Shown: in pieces, positions 1 through 11,700 of the stretch
Numbering within the stretch: position 1 is the first letter of the stretch
How the letters are laid out: each line of letters starts with the position of its first letter
From: Ectocarpus siliculosus
Lineage: Eukaryota > Sar > Phaeophyceae > Ectocarpales > Ectocarpaceae
Assembly (NCBI GenBank): GCA_000310025.1
Contig: FN649752.1
Coordinates: forward strand, 1,517,751 to 1,560,462
Direction of reading: 5' to 3'
DNA length: 42,712 bases
Program-made: the position numbers and the translations under genes
The notes under the pieces: generated by a model
What the model was told of the DNA's origin: nothing
Seen by the model: only the letters and a program-made list of their open reading frames with translations
Databases searched by the model: none

Positions 1-323
1 TCAGCTCCGGAACCGCCCCCGGCGGTGTATTGACCGGGCCAGGCCGTCGCGGCGGCGGCTGCCGCGGCAGCCGCTGCGGAGGCGGCCGCGCCAGACGCGC
101 TGCCGCCGCCGGACGAGGTGGACAGGCCGGGCTGCTGCTGCTGCTGCTGCTGTTGTTGGAGCATGCCTCCGCTCGCGACCTGGTGCTGCTGCTGCTGCTG
201 CTGCTGTTGCTGCTGCAGCTGCCGTTGCTGGTGCTGCAGCTGGTGTTGGCGCTGTTGTTGCTGCTGGAGGCGCTGGTGGTCGAGAGAGTCGAGTTGCTGG
301 GACGGGTCCTGCAACGAGGCTGC

Positions 324-365
<42 letters not shown>

Positions 366-2139
366 CTGCTGCATGGCCTGCTGATGCCGGACCTGCACCA
401 ACGGCAAACGGAGGCGGAAAAAAATCATTAAGCTTTAGAACTGGGAGTGTAAAATGTCAGTGCACAACAAAACACTACTGTATGCATCTACACCCGCGAC
501 GCACACTGCCGGCTGCAAACGCAACGCGCCCGCAGGACAAACATGGGAAAAGAGGGATACCGGCGGCCGGCCCATGGCCGGTGTGACAACCACATGACCA
601 TCAAGACATGGGTCGTGACAGATCATTTTTCATGTCTTCACAGGATCTACAACAGTAGTGAACACCGCTGTACTTTGTATGCATATTCTTGACGGAGCAT
701 GTGCAAGAACCATCCAACTACAGCTCGCTGTTCATCGCGCCGGATACAACACGGAACAAAAAAAACGAAGTCCCCGTCGGCAACCAGAGCTTTCCATCGA
801 CAACAGCAGTGGGACATAAAACGGCGGGTGGCGGCTTCGTGACAAAGGCGACCGTGATCCAGCGTTCTATAATAGTTAAATAGGTGCCCAACGTCATACA
901 CTCGCCTTCTGGACCTTGCTCAGCTTCTTGTTGATGCGGTTGTTGTAGTCCTCCACGTTCATCGCCGCTGTGAATATCTGGTTCTCGAACTTCTGGGCAA
1001 GGCCATGCAGGCTCCGGTCCTGCTCAAGCATAGCAGTTTGGCCGACGGAAAACGGCGACATACTTTTTTATTGTTATTGCATTTATGCGTACAAGTACCA
1101 GTACCAGTACAGCAGGTACACCCAAAAGTGCGGAATACAGGGGAGGCAAACACCACGTGGAGCCGCGAAGCGCACAGCAGCAGGAGGGTGTGACGATGGA
1201 CGAGAGCTCACGAGTCTAAGGAAAATAAATCAAGCAACAAAGATGATGCCAAACGAGTCTGTCCGTGGAGGCGCACAAATATGCATGCAACCATGTGAGA
1301 GGATAAAAAGAAGATAGAGTGGCGGACAACCCTGCGGGTCATGTATGCATACGAGCCGATCTCGTGGAAAACCAAACCACGCGGTAAAAAATAAATCGTC
1401 GGTTCAACACAACACACTCAGGCGGGAACCATCGACCGTTTTATTCCCGCTGCTATCGCCACTCCCCCGGGCTATGTTACTCGCTGAATCCCTGCGGTCT
1501 GGCACAACAGGTTGGCGTTGTTGCTACGCACTCGCGTGTCGCAGCACACCGCCACGTCACGAGGAGATTGACGGCAAACCCAAAAAGACTGGGCGCGGGC
1601 GCTCCGACAACAAAAACTCCACCCGCACTCTCTCTACCGAAAAAAAATGCGAGAGGCCAGCTGCATCAAGTGCCGCAGGACAGAAGACAGACGGGCTGTT
1701 TTATCAGAGAAGCATATCAAGGGTGAACGCCCCGCATATATACCAGCGGCGCGCTGCGCCCGGAGGAGACGTACAAGCGATGCACACCCACGTTCTAGGC
1801 GCTTGCGAGGAGGGGGGGCGTGCTCTTTGACCCGCAAAACCGCAACATCCAAGTTAACATTCCGAGAGGTGGCGGAGCGAGACAGAACCCCGCAACAAAA
1901 AAAATGTCCACAGCTGCTGCTGCCTGTGCTGAAAAAAAAGCAAACACACACGATGAATCGCTGCCCTGCATCAGGACCCGAAATACTTGTGGGCACCCTA
2001 GCCATCTTGCTATTGGGATTCTCGCGTCTCCTACCTGCGGGTCCTTCCCCTCTATCTGAGCCAGGAACGCTGCGATCTGCTGAATCTTGCGCACGCGAGT
2101 GTTCCTATCGAGGAACAGCTCGCTCCCATTCGCCGCCAT
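1..2139 (-). CDS. MED15: Mediator complex subunit 15 (KIX domain, polyQ), 3' end outside window
   Basis: Three exons on the minus strand: 2139-2035, 1019-906 and 392-1, all joined in phase 0; the reading frame leaves the window. The start ATG (2139) sits in AAACATGG. Residues 1 to about 73 form a KIX-like domain: RVRKIQQIAAFL, then LAQKFENQIFTAAMNVEDY, then NRINKKLSKVQ. This has the spacing of the MED15 KIX fold (R-K-I-helix, A-x-K-F-E-x-x-I-F, D-Y, I-x-x-K). The third exon is Gln-rich with several CAG/CAA runs, then Ser/Gly and a poly-Ala tract, as in MED15 proteins. In other eukaryotes MED15 is a tail-module subunit whose KIX domain binds activators in the nucleus. Intron 1 (1020-2034) has CAG|GTAGGA and GAGCAG borders. 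Intron 2 (393-905) most simply uses a GC donor (AAG|GCGAGT); a GT six bases further on also keeps frame and would add two residues. Identity is by motif recognition only; another KIX/polyQ coactivator is the main alternative. Confidence 0.82.
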
Positions 2140-5100
2140 GTTTCAATTTTTGTTTTGTCAAACAAAAAAAAAAGACAGGGCGAAATGCTGCCGCTGCTGC
2201 GTCGTTGGTGCGCGCCTGATATTGTCTACCGGCGCGTGGCCCCCTCGCAGCCTGGGCCAGAGAAGGTAGCCACCGCCTGGAGGCCACCGCCTGGAGGTAG
2301 TCGGGGGGGCGAGCGACGCGGGGGGCGGGTGGTGGTTAGACGAAAAAAAAGAATGTATGACAAAGAAAGGTGGTGGGTGGGGTAACCAAAATGTTGTGTG
2401 TTGGTGTGTTGGAAATTTTGAGACCTGCTTATCGCTAGATGGTGTACATGTGGTGGTGTTGTTCAACGAAAAACGTTCCAGGACCCGGAAATGGACGGAG
2501 ACTTCCGCTCAACCAAAGCCGCGCCCATTCTATGGACACCGATGACCGGACGCAAAAATCGCGGCCGGCACATCCCGCAGCGCAGCATCGGCACGACCCG
2601 CGGGTTTCGCGCGAGGGAGAGCGAGAGAGCGAGAGAGGGTTGGTTACACGTAGGCCAAGACGAGACTTGGTCCTTGGGCTTCTCTCCACACAAAAAAAGA
2701 GACAAGACAAAAAAACACCACGTCGTGTTCCTACCACCAACACCAACACCGCGAACACAATACATGCCGCCGACTTCACCCCGCACAAAAACAAGGCGCG
2801 ACGACTGCAACCGGGGTCTCGTTCGTGCCCACGATCGCCACCGGGGGGAGGCGCGAGGTTGTAGGTGTGCGTGGTGCGCCAGGGGTGGGCGCGTGTGGGA
2901 AAGGAAGGTAGAAAAAGACTCCGCAAAAAAACACCACAGCGCGCCAACACCAGGAAAGTTTTTCAAGAGAAAAGTTGTTTGCGAGACGAGTATAATCAGG
3001 GTGGGGTGGAGGTGTGAAACCATGGAGGAAAGGCAGCACGCCACGCTCGAGGCGCGCATGCCCAGAACGGCTGTGCGAATGCCAGCGGTGCGTGCAGTTT
3101 ATAAGCTTCATTCGGAGACCGAGGCGTGCGCGTGTGTGCAAGGTGCAAGGTGGGATGAGAGAAGGCGAGGAAACGCGCATCTAATTTGTGTGTGCTGGAA
3201 ATCACACCCGCAACCAAAGGCAAACCGGCCTGAAGGCTCTTGCCTCCCTCTGGCGCCCCCGCTGCGTTGTCAGCACAACCTAGAGTTCTACTTCCCCCTC
3301 CTCCAACACAAATCGCACGCCGTTAGGCACCTCACCGTCTTGCCTCCTGCCGCTCTCTCTGTGCTCCCCTTTTGCGTGCAGCTGTCTCTAGCCTGCTGCC
3401 CCCGTCTCGCCTTCGTAGTTGCGTATTTGCTCCTAGTTCCCGAAGCGCCCCACACCCCAGCTGCCCTTTCCCGTCTGGCTCTGCCAATCCGGGCTTCACG
3501 GCACACTACTCTCCGACTTCTCCTAGAGCAGGCTCTCCGTTCCAAGCTGAGTTGCTCTCCAAGGCTTTTCGGGAAATCTCTCCCCCGGCCTCTCTGCGTC
3601 GTTATTGAGGGAGAAAACACTAACAGCAGAAAGTCGACGACTCTCCTGGTATGTTCAACCCGACGCCACCGCGGTCAAAGGACTCTATAGTCAGCGCAGA
3701 GGTTTTACGTTGGCCGTTCGCCACCGCCACCGCCACCTCCCGTTTTCAAAGTACCCAAGGTCAGTGCGCGCTAGTCTGCAGAGACAGAGAGAGGCCTTCG
3801 GGCGTTACCGTGGTGCTTTATTAAGTGCTTGTCTCCCGCACCCTGGCGTTAACCAATCAACGATCCTGCACCATAGCCGAGCTTCATTGGCCAAACAATC
3901 GCAGACTAAAGCCGGTAAAACCGCTGCAGGTTTTACAAACCCGGGGAACTCCTCCTGGTGTCCCCACAGTCAGAATTTTCTCCCTGATGAAGCTGTCTCG
4001 CTCAGCCCTGCGTGCAGGACTAATGGGCGTCGTCGTCCTCTTGTTGCTTGTTGCTGTGTGCGCAACCTGTGTGTATGGCACACTCACTAATCAGGCGGCT
4101 GCAATCAAGCAAGCGTTGGTCTACTGGAGAATCGTCGCAACCATCTTTTTTACTCCGACGGCGGCTGACTGCCCCTACACCGCCGTAGACCTGAAACGCG
4201 CAGGTTTTCCACGACCACACAAACAAACCCCGGCGGGAAGATACGTATGCACGCATGCACGCGTCTGCATCTTGGGTTTTGATTGAGACAAACATAGAGC
4301 AGCGCTCGCAGCGCTCGCATCGTACATGAATGTGCGCAAAATTCAAATTCAAAACTCGATCAACCGAGCAGATACATACTTCCACAGACAGCAGTCCCGC
4401 AGTCCCCACCACACGTCCGTTCCCATCACGTCAATGAGATGGCACACCGCTCAAGCAACGGGATTGGTGCCGGAAGGTGTGGGGCATCGCTGGAATCAAT
4501 CGTGTGCATGGCGACAGCAGTTGTTGCGCGTGAGGTCGTTGCGGCTGAATCTACAGACAACAAGGGCCGGTGCGTGTTAACGCCAACCTGGTCCTGCTGT
4601 ACAACTGCATGTATGGATAGCACAGCAGTGTAGACCACGAGAACGTGTGTTTAAGTTTTTTTTATTATTAGCATCGGGTGAAAACCAGTAACACTTCTAA
4701 ATGCCATTTTTGTGTTCGCACCATCGAGACAAGATCCGACATGGGCACCTTGGCACAATCTCTACACAAGAACGGGGATTGTGTCGCCGCATGCTTCACC
4801 ACGTTCGCTGCTTTCAAGTGTCAACACTTTTACATTGAGCACTCCGGTCCCCCCAAAACCAGCACCTCCCAAAGGCAACAACTACCCGTTCCTCCTCCTA
4901 CCGACCCGCTTCACTACGCCCGCCCCCTTCTGTAGCTGTTCGTCTTCGTCCGAAAAGTCTTCTTCGTCATGCGAAGCTCTCCTCCAACAACACTTTCTAC
5001 GTTTATTCCGAAGTCACTGCCGTTCCAGCCGCATAACGTAGAGAACGTCATCACAAAGACAGCGGCTTGCAGTATGTATGGAATTTCCTTGTCTTCAACA

Positions 5101-5492
5101 CGGTAGTCAACAAGAAGAGTAGACTATTTTTTATACTTCAGCGTCGGCAGCAAAACCCAAGCCCGGATAAACGCCGCCCCGGAGGGCTCCTCTTCCGCGC
5201 CCCGACTCTACCCCTAAAACACCAAGCACAACGCCGCAAACGAGTTCGTCTACGCACAATACTCTCTCATACATTTCCTTTACTGTAGCCACCTCTCCTT
5301 GTCCGAAATGAGCGTAAGCTAAACAACTTTGCCAAATGACCCTTACAATTTCGTTAATTGTTTCGGCTGGTCGTTTAGGCAAAAACACCTCTCACCAACA
5401 AAGCACGGAATTGAAACGCTTTCGACCAACGCCTGTACTCTCTTCAACACTACGTACTAAACGCGAAGGCAACACCGCGTTGTACACACAGC
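2140..5492. other. Intergenic region between MED15 start and Nup98-96 stop
   Basis: No gene could be supported in these 3.35 kb. The left end holds the MED15 promoter, which is purine- and A-rich with no clear TATA box. An uninterrupted plus-strand reading frame from ATG 2491 to 3690 (399 codons) has no recognisable domain. Its first half is Arg/Lys-rich and its second half Leu/Ser/Pro-rich, matching purine-rich then pyrimidine-rich DNA. A second plus-strand frame, 3987-4286, starts with a signal-peptide-like stretch (GVVVLLLLVAVCATCVYG). Both are noted as doubtful. Confidence 0.6.
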
Positions 5493-8400
5493 CTACACCG
5501 CAGCAGCGACCGGGGCCACGTTCTGCCAGAATGTCTCCATGGTCTGGTGCGCGGCGGCGGCTCCCACAACCCTCGAAGCGGACGGCTGCACGATGCGCCA
5601 CATGCGCTCGAGCCTGTCCACCTCGTCTCTCGACCACTGCACCGCTGCTGCTGCTCCCCCCGCCCTCTCCTCCACCGCCGCCTCAACGATTTCCTTGTAC
5701 GCGTAGAACTCCTTGCCGACCCCGGCCCCGCCGCTTTTCCTTCCCTCGCCGCCAAGCGAACCAACCTCCTCTTGTTTCCCTCCCTCTTCCACGAGCCACG
5801 CGATTTCACCCAGTTTCTCGGCCAGGAGCGAGAGGGCCTCCCCGCCCAGGAACATGCTGCTGGGTGCCAGCACGCACGCCTCCTTCGCCGCCTCCCTGGC
5901 CAGCTCCGCGGACCCGGCAGAGGTGAGGAGCTTCAGCTTGGTGTCGTGGTCGCTGCCTACTGCCGGGACGGCGGAGCCTGACTCGCGGGGGTATGTGGGG
6001 CTCGGCACGGCCGATTTGTGCTCATATCTGAAAAAAAGAGAACGCGCAAAAGGTGAAGGGCATGGACAGGGAACGGTTGAGGACGAACACATGGATCGAA
6101 AAATGTGCCGGGCGCTTGGGACATCTAGAACATGCTCCGCACGGACGGTGACTCTATAACATTAAGCAAAGAGTACACAGCCCTCAGGGTACGCGATATC
6201 AGGCAAGAAGACAGGGCTATATGTACAGAATGCTACGGGCATGATGGGATACATAAGTTCACAGCTCAAGCAGCCCATAGAGGCCTCCCTGATGCGCGTG
6301 TCGCAAGGCCCTCGAGGACGCAAGCGCGGACCCATCCGCCATGCACTCCGAGCGGAACCCAAAAGCACCGCATGCGATGCGAACACACCGCTCACACGCC
6401 ATGCAACATCGACAAGGAAGACCAGACACAAAACTAGTGCTACAGACTTGTTGCCTCGGGGCGGCGGGATCCCCTTACCCTGCACGGACGGCCGCGGCCT
6501 CGTGCAGCCAAGCCCCCGGAATACCCAAGCCCTCCAAGAAGCGGCCGCGCTCCGCGTCCGGCGAGTTCACGGGCGCCCCGAGCACCCGGTACCCGTGCCG
6601 GAGCACCAGCTCGCGAGCGGTCGCCGCCCGGCGGTCGGGGTCCCCCTCCGCCGTCAACGTCACGTACACGGCCCACTCCCAGAGGCCGACGGCCACGAGC
6701 TGGAAGCGCAGGCCCTCGGTTACGGCCGCAGCCTTGGCGCGGTCCTGGACCTCCGCCACCCCGAGCGCCTCCACGACGTTCATCAAGTGCCACGAGTGCC
6801 GGTAGTCCATCACGTCCGGGGTGACGGCCATTGGCTCTAGCGCCGACAGCAGGGACACGCCCGACGCGCCGCCGACGCCGCCCCCGGCCTTCCTCGACGG
6901 GTACATCGCTAGCAGGCAGCGCAGAACGCAGCGGTCTCTGCCGGATCCACGGTCCTCGCCGCCGCTCTTCTCCAGGGACAGCCCGGCCGGCGGCGGCGGC
7001 GGTGGCATGTACACCCTCCTGAGCTCGGCGCAAACCTTGTCCAGGTGGGCGCTTTCGTGGTGGGTGGGCTCGAGGAAGTAGCGGGCGGTGGGCGATAGCG
7101 CTTCCCCGTCCGCCACAAGGGTGTCGTATGCCTCTATGGCGTTGGCAACAACGCCGCCGCCGCCGCCGTCGCGATCGCCATCCTCCCCGCCGATGCCGGC
7201 AGAGGCACCCGCCCCAAACCACAGGCACAGGCCGAGCTGCCGCATCCAGTCCAGGGAAGGGCGCAGAGAGCCGCCCGGGCCCTTGGAGATCAAGCCCCTG
7301 AGCCCGACGTCGCGGAAGCCTTCGCGCCCCAGCAGCTGGACCACGGAGAACGCCTCCTGAGGCATGCGGGCGTCGGCCCCCGCCGCCTGCCACTGGGCCG
7401 CCTGCTGCGCGAGGAACTTGCTCCCGTAGCGCGCCGGGGGCCGGCCGCCGCCGCCGCCCTGGGTCGCCACCGCCGTCAGCATCACCGCCAGGCGGGGCAG
7501 CCCCGCGGCCATGGCCGCGACGGCGGCGTCGTGGACCAGGCGCACGCTGAGCAGCTCGAGCACCCTCCGCCAGGTTTCACGGTCCGCGTCGCCGCCGCCG
7601 CTCCCGCCGCCGCCGCCGCCGCCGGCAGAAGGGTCACCGCTGGGGGAAGGCACGCAGGACGAAACGGCGCGCGCAAGCCAGTCGCCCACCGCCGCCTCCC
7701 GGCGGGCGGCCGGGGAACCCCCGTCGCAGTCGTCGGCGGGCGTTAAGTCAGCGGCGCGCTGAAGGTCGCCCGGCATCGGGAGGTCTTGCGCCCTGCCCAC
7801 TCCCTCCTCCTGGCCCCACATAGCGCTGGCCAGACGCCAAGACTGCTCCAGCACCCACTCGGGGCTATCTTCGGTCGCCGCCCCCGCCTCTCGCGACGAC
7901 GTAGTAGCAGCGGCGCCCGCCGACCTGTGAACTTCCACGTACCCGTGAATGCAGCGCACGAGAGTGTCGTAGTTCTGCGGGCGATCATTCCTACGCCTTG
8001 GCAGGGCCCACCTGGGAGGCGCCGCCGCCGCCGCCGCCCCGTGGCGCTCCGCCTGTGGTTCAGCAAGCGGACCGGCGGAGCCTAGGTGATTGCGCAGAGG
8101 CTCGACGTACAGCCTGTGCACGTCGCGGTCGGACGCGGACGGGGTGGGGTCGAACCGCGACACCCTCACGCCGTGGAACCCATTCCTCGCGCCGCCGCCC
8201 ATGGCGCGGGGACAGAACAGCTTGCCGTCGGGCCCCCAGCTCGCGCGGAAGCCCCTCCCCATGCGGAGCCCAAGGTCGGCCACCGCCTGCCCCGCCCGAA
8301 CGGCCCCGCGCGCGGCGGCGTCCGAGACCACTTCCCCCGCCGAGGGCTCCCAGGCGTTCGCCAGCGACCGCAGCACCCTACTCTCGAGGCCGCCGGCTGC

Positions 8401-8745
8401 GGGTCTGAAAGCCGCCGCCGCTTTCGCGTCCTCCGAGTTCCGGAGCGCCGGCGGACGGGAGACCTGTTCTGGCTGCAGCCTCGCCCACGACAACGGGCGG
8501 CCGCCGCCGCCGCCGCCGCCGCCGCCGCTGTCACCAACATCGGCCGCCTTACGCGTCGTCCGGCGCTCCTCTTGGCCAAACAGCGACGACCGCATGTGCT
8601 CCATCTGCGAAGGGTCTCTCTCGGGGAAGAGATTACTCGTAACGCGTTGGGAGTCGGGCCAGGCAGTGCCGTCATCGCCGTCCACCACAACCTCCGGGGT
8701 GTCGGTGTCCATCGAATCAAACCCCGCGGCGTCTGAACCCGCCAT
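5493..8745 (-). other. NUP98: Nup96 alpha-solenoid part of the Nup98-96 gene (exons 9-10)
   Basis: Exon 9 (8745-6479) and exon 10 (6027-5493) are joined in phase 2 (GCAGG|GTAAGG ... TTTCAG|A) and encode about 930 residues. Nup96 landmarks in order are GRGFRASWGPDGKLFCP near residue 1285 of the precursor (the family's F-R-V-x-W/F-G-P entry motif), LLAMYPSRK near 1730, VMDYRHSWHL near 1775, GLWEWAVYVTL near 1815 and LGIPGAWLHEAAAVRA at the exon 9 end (the W-I/L-H-E-A-K-A turn of the family). Compared with metazoan Nup96 there are many Gly/Ala homopolymer insertions from CCG/GCC repeats. The acceptor of exon 9 (GTTAG|ATGG) is the weakest splice site of the gene. Confidence 0.9.
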
Positions 8746-11700
8746 CTAACGTACAGCGTCATGTTGATGGGCGGCGGCGGCGGCGGGGGCGCAGCAGCCA
8801 AAACAGCACACACGAGGCGCACGCGTAGCCACGGTCGGAACATGGACCAGCTTTTTGAACAACGCTTGATTTAATCTATCTCCGATCCAAAAAACACACG
8901 TACATCGATTCGGCAGAAAAAAAGGTAGAGATGTACAACAATCATTTTTGTTTTTTTTGTCTTCACTTCAAATCAGCGCTCACATCACTAGTGCCGTTTA
9001 CTACAACCCGTGGACACACAGAAGAGCCCCTCTCTACCCTCCCCTCCTGCGGTACTTTGCCTTCGACTTTTAATGCGAGAAGAGTTCAGCACTCTCTTCC
9101 CTCTGTGTACACACGAACTAGCGCTATCCACTAGGCCAGGAGCGGAAGCGAGAGAAAAACTCACTTTGCAAGAAAAGCTCGCTTACGCCGGGATTCGAAC
9201 CCCTGACCTGACCTCTAGAAGGTTCCGAGGTTACCACCTAGACCACCGGGGCGACCAATCATGGGCCGAGGGCGAAATGAAATCAAAAGCAGCCACGTCT
9301 TCCGTCGCCCCCCTCTTCTTCGTAAATGCCTCTACCCTCTTTCTATCTCTCTCGTCGTCTCGTCTGATCGCCGCACCTTGCTCTCGCCCTCGACGCCGGT
9401 GCGGCGGCGGGTGATGGAGGCCTCCCTCGCTCCGCCGCCGGCGTCTGAAGCGTTGTCGGCGACGCTGCCCTCGTCATCAGTGTCGGGCATGGCGAGCTTT
9501 GTGCTCCTGCGGCCTTCGGAAGCAGCCCTCTTCTGACCTGAATCCCCCCCCGGGTTTCAGCCCCAATCCCAACAACAACGCGCCCGATGAGTCAAGGGGA
9601 AAAGAAAAAGCGCCACCGGCACGCGGGCGGAAATTTTTTTCCAATATTACCTTCCTGAATCTCAGGAAAAAAAACACACACACAAGGACGTTCGAGACAA
9701 GAAGCCAAAAAAAAACATGCTACGCGAGAAAGCCAAAAAGCACGGACTCTCTTTGGCAGGAACGAAAAATGCATCAAGCAACAACGCACCTTTCGACGGC
9801 GTCGTCCCACGAGCAGGGCGGGGCACCCTTCCCGCCCGCCCAAGCGCAGGCGGCGGCGGCATCTTCTTCGCGCTGTCGGCGTCCTTCTTGCTGGCGGCGC
9901 CGGGGTCCTTGTCGTCGTCGTCGTCGTCGTCGTCACTCATGGCGTAGCGCGACCAGTGGAAAGTCTCGAACACCCACTCTCCGATGTCCACGTCGTAGCT
10001 CACAAGCTTCGCGCCTTCAAAAATCCACAAAAGCAGCGAAGGTGGGTTTCGATTATCGAGGTAGGCCGAGCAAAAAACGGGGCGCACATGGGGTAAGGAG
10101 GGGGGGGGGGGGGTGTACTCATAGTCGTGCATGCCGTAGTCGTTTGACCATTGACCTCGCATCCCTACAAAGCCGGGACGGAGCACGCCGGGTTCTCACC
10201 GGACCAGGCTCTCACATCACCAAGCGCGAAGCGCCGTGAGGTATTTGGCGAGTCGCATGAAGGGTGAGCTGCATCCTGCTAAGGGTGTTCGGCATCTTGT
10301 GCTTACTTCCTTGCGTACGGATGACAGCTACGTATGACTTAATTTATTTTCTGGTGCTTTCACTTCCAGAGACAGTTGTAAGCACTGTGTAACTGCCTCG
10401 AGGAAGCTTGACCATTTTAACACAACGTGGTGCGATCATCCCCCGTTGCGCGGAGTGAGGTTTCTCGACCCCGCACAACATGATCTACTCGACCACCATT
10501 ATGGTTACCGCCAAAAAAAAAAAACGAGGTAAAAAAAAAAAAACGGTAACCTGGTTGTCGAGTTCACGAAGTGAATTGGCTTGTTTTACAACGTCGTTGC
10601 CAAGCGACGAAAACCCAATCCCGATGGCAAACACCGAGTGGGGGGCTTGTTTTACAACGTCGTAGCCAAGGGAGGAAAACCCAAACCCGGAGGGAAAACC
10701 CGGGGGGGGGGGGTTTTTTTTACAAGGTGGTTCCCAAGGGAGGAAAACCCAACCCCGAGGGCAACCCCCGAGGGGGGGGGGGGGGGCATGGGCGATTGGC
10801 AAGGATGAGTTTATGTATAGTATCACAACACAAGCTGAGGACAAACCAAAGGGAGAAGAGCCCATGCCTGGGAGAGCAATCAGCGATGAAACGATTGGCA
10901 TGCAACTCTTGTCCGCCGGCTAGTAAGCCGCTTCCAAACAACAAAGCTACGACCGAAGCCTGGGCAAGCTCCATGAAACAACACAAACGGCCACAGGAAG
11001 CAAGTAACCAGCATCCACAGCCGAAGCAGCGAACTCATCTCGTGTGTGTGTGGCTACTATTAGCATCGACCGCGCTAACCGGCAGACCAATCAAAAAGGC
11101 GTCAGCGCTAGCGGGTAAAAGTTGTGTCTGCGTGTTTTCTTAATTGGCATCGACCGCGAACAGGCTGACCAATGAACAGACCTCAGTCCTGCAGCGGGAA
11201 ATTAACACGAACACTTTCTAACCGAAGGGTAAAGGTCCTACCGACAGGGGGGGCGCAGGAGTTGGATGACAGTGTCCTACCTCCGACGTACAAGGAGGGG
11301 ACTCAATCCTATCAGGCGGCACTGCTGCTCGATCTGTGTGTGTGTGTTTCGACTACTCAGACCCCAACCAACCTCTCACCAATCTTCTCCGTGTTCTTGC
11401 TGACCCTGGCCTCGTAACGGCGTTTTTCAGCGTCGGACGGGTCCGCCGCCTTGGGGAAGATGTTGTAGAGGGTGACCCTGGTGGGCTTGTTGAGCCCCTC
11501 GCCTAGCGCCGGCTTCTCTTCCCCTTCGGCAAGCTCGTCGTACACAGACACCGACTTGTGCTCGATCGCGACCTGTTTCCGCAAAGACAACCACGTCAGG
11601 GGAGGGGGAGACGTCAACGACCGGGGGGGTGAGGGCGGAGAAAACGTCAGGGGATCAACGGGAAGCAGAGAGGAGAGCGCACATCTTCCAACATCAAAAA

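Noticed and set aside
6440-7393. 317-codon minus-strand frame, Arg/Gly-rich
   Set aside because: Out-of-frame shadow of Nup98-96 exon 9, whose true frame carries the Nup96 motifs.
9184-9256. Functional suppressor tRNA with a CUA anticodon
   Set aside because: Acceptor and T stems do not pair, so only a degraded tRNA-like element is supported.
10093-10113. Poly-G run as a telomere-like or mobile-element end
   Set aside because: Similar G runs occur at many places in the window with no constant flank, so it is probably ordinary homopolymer expansion.
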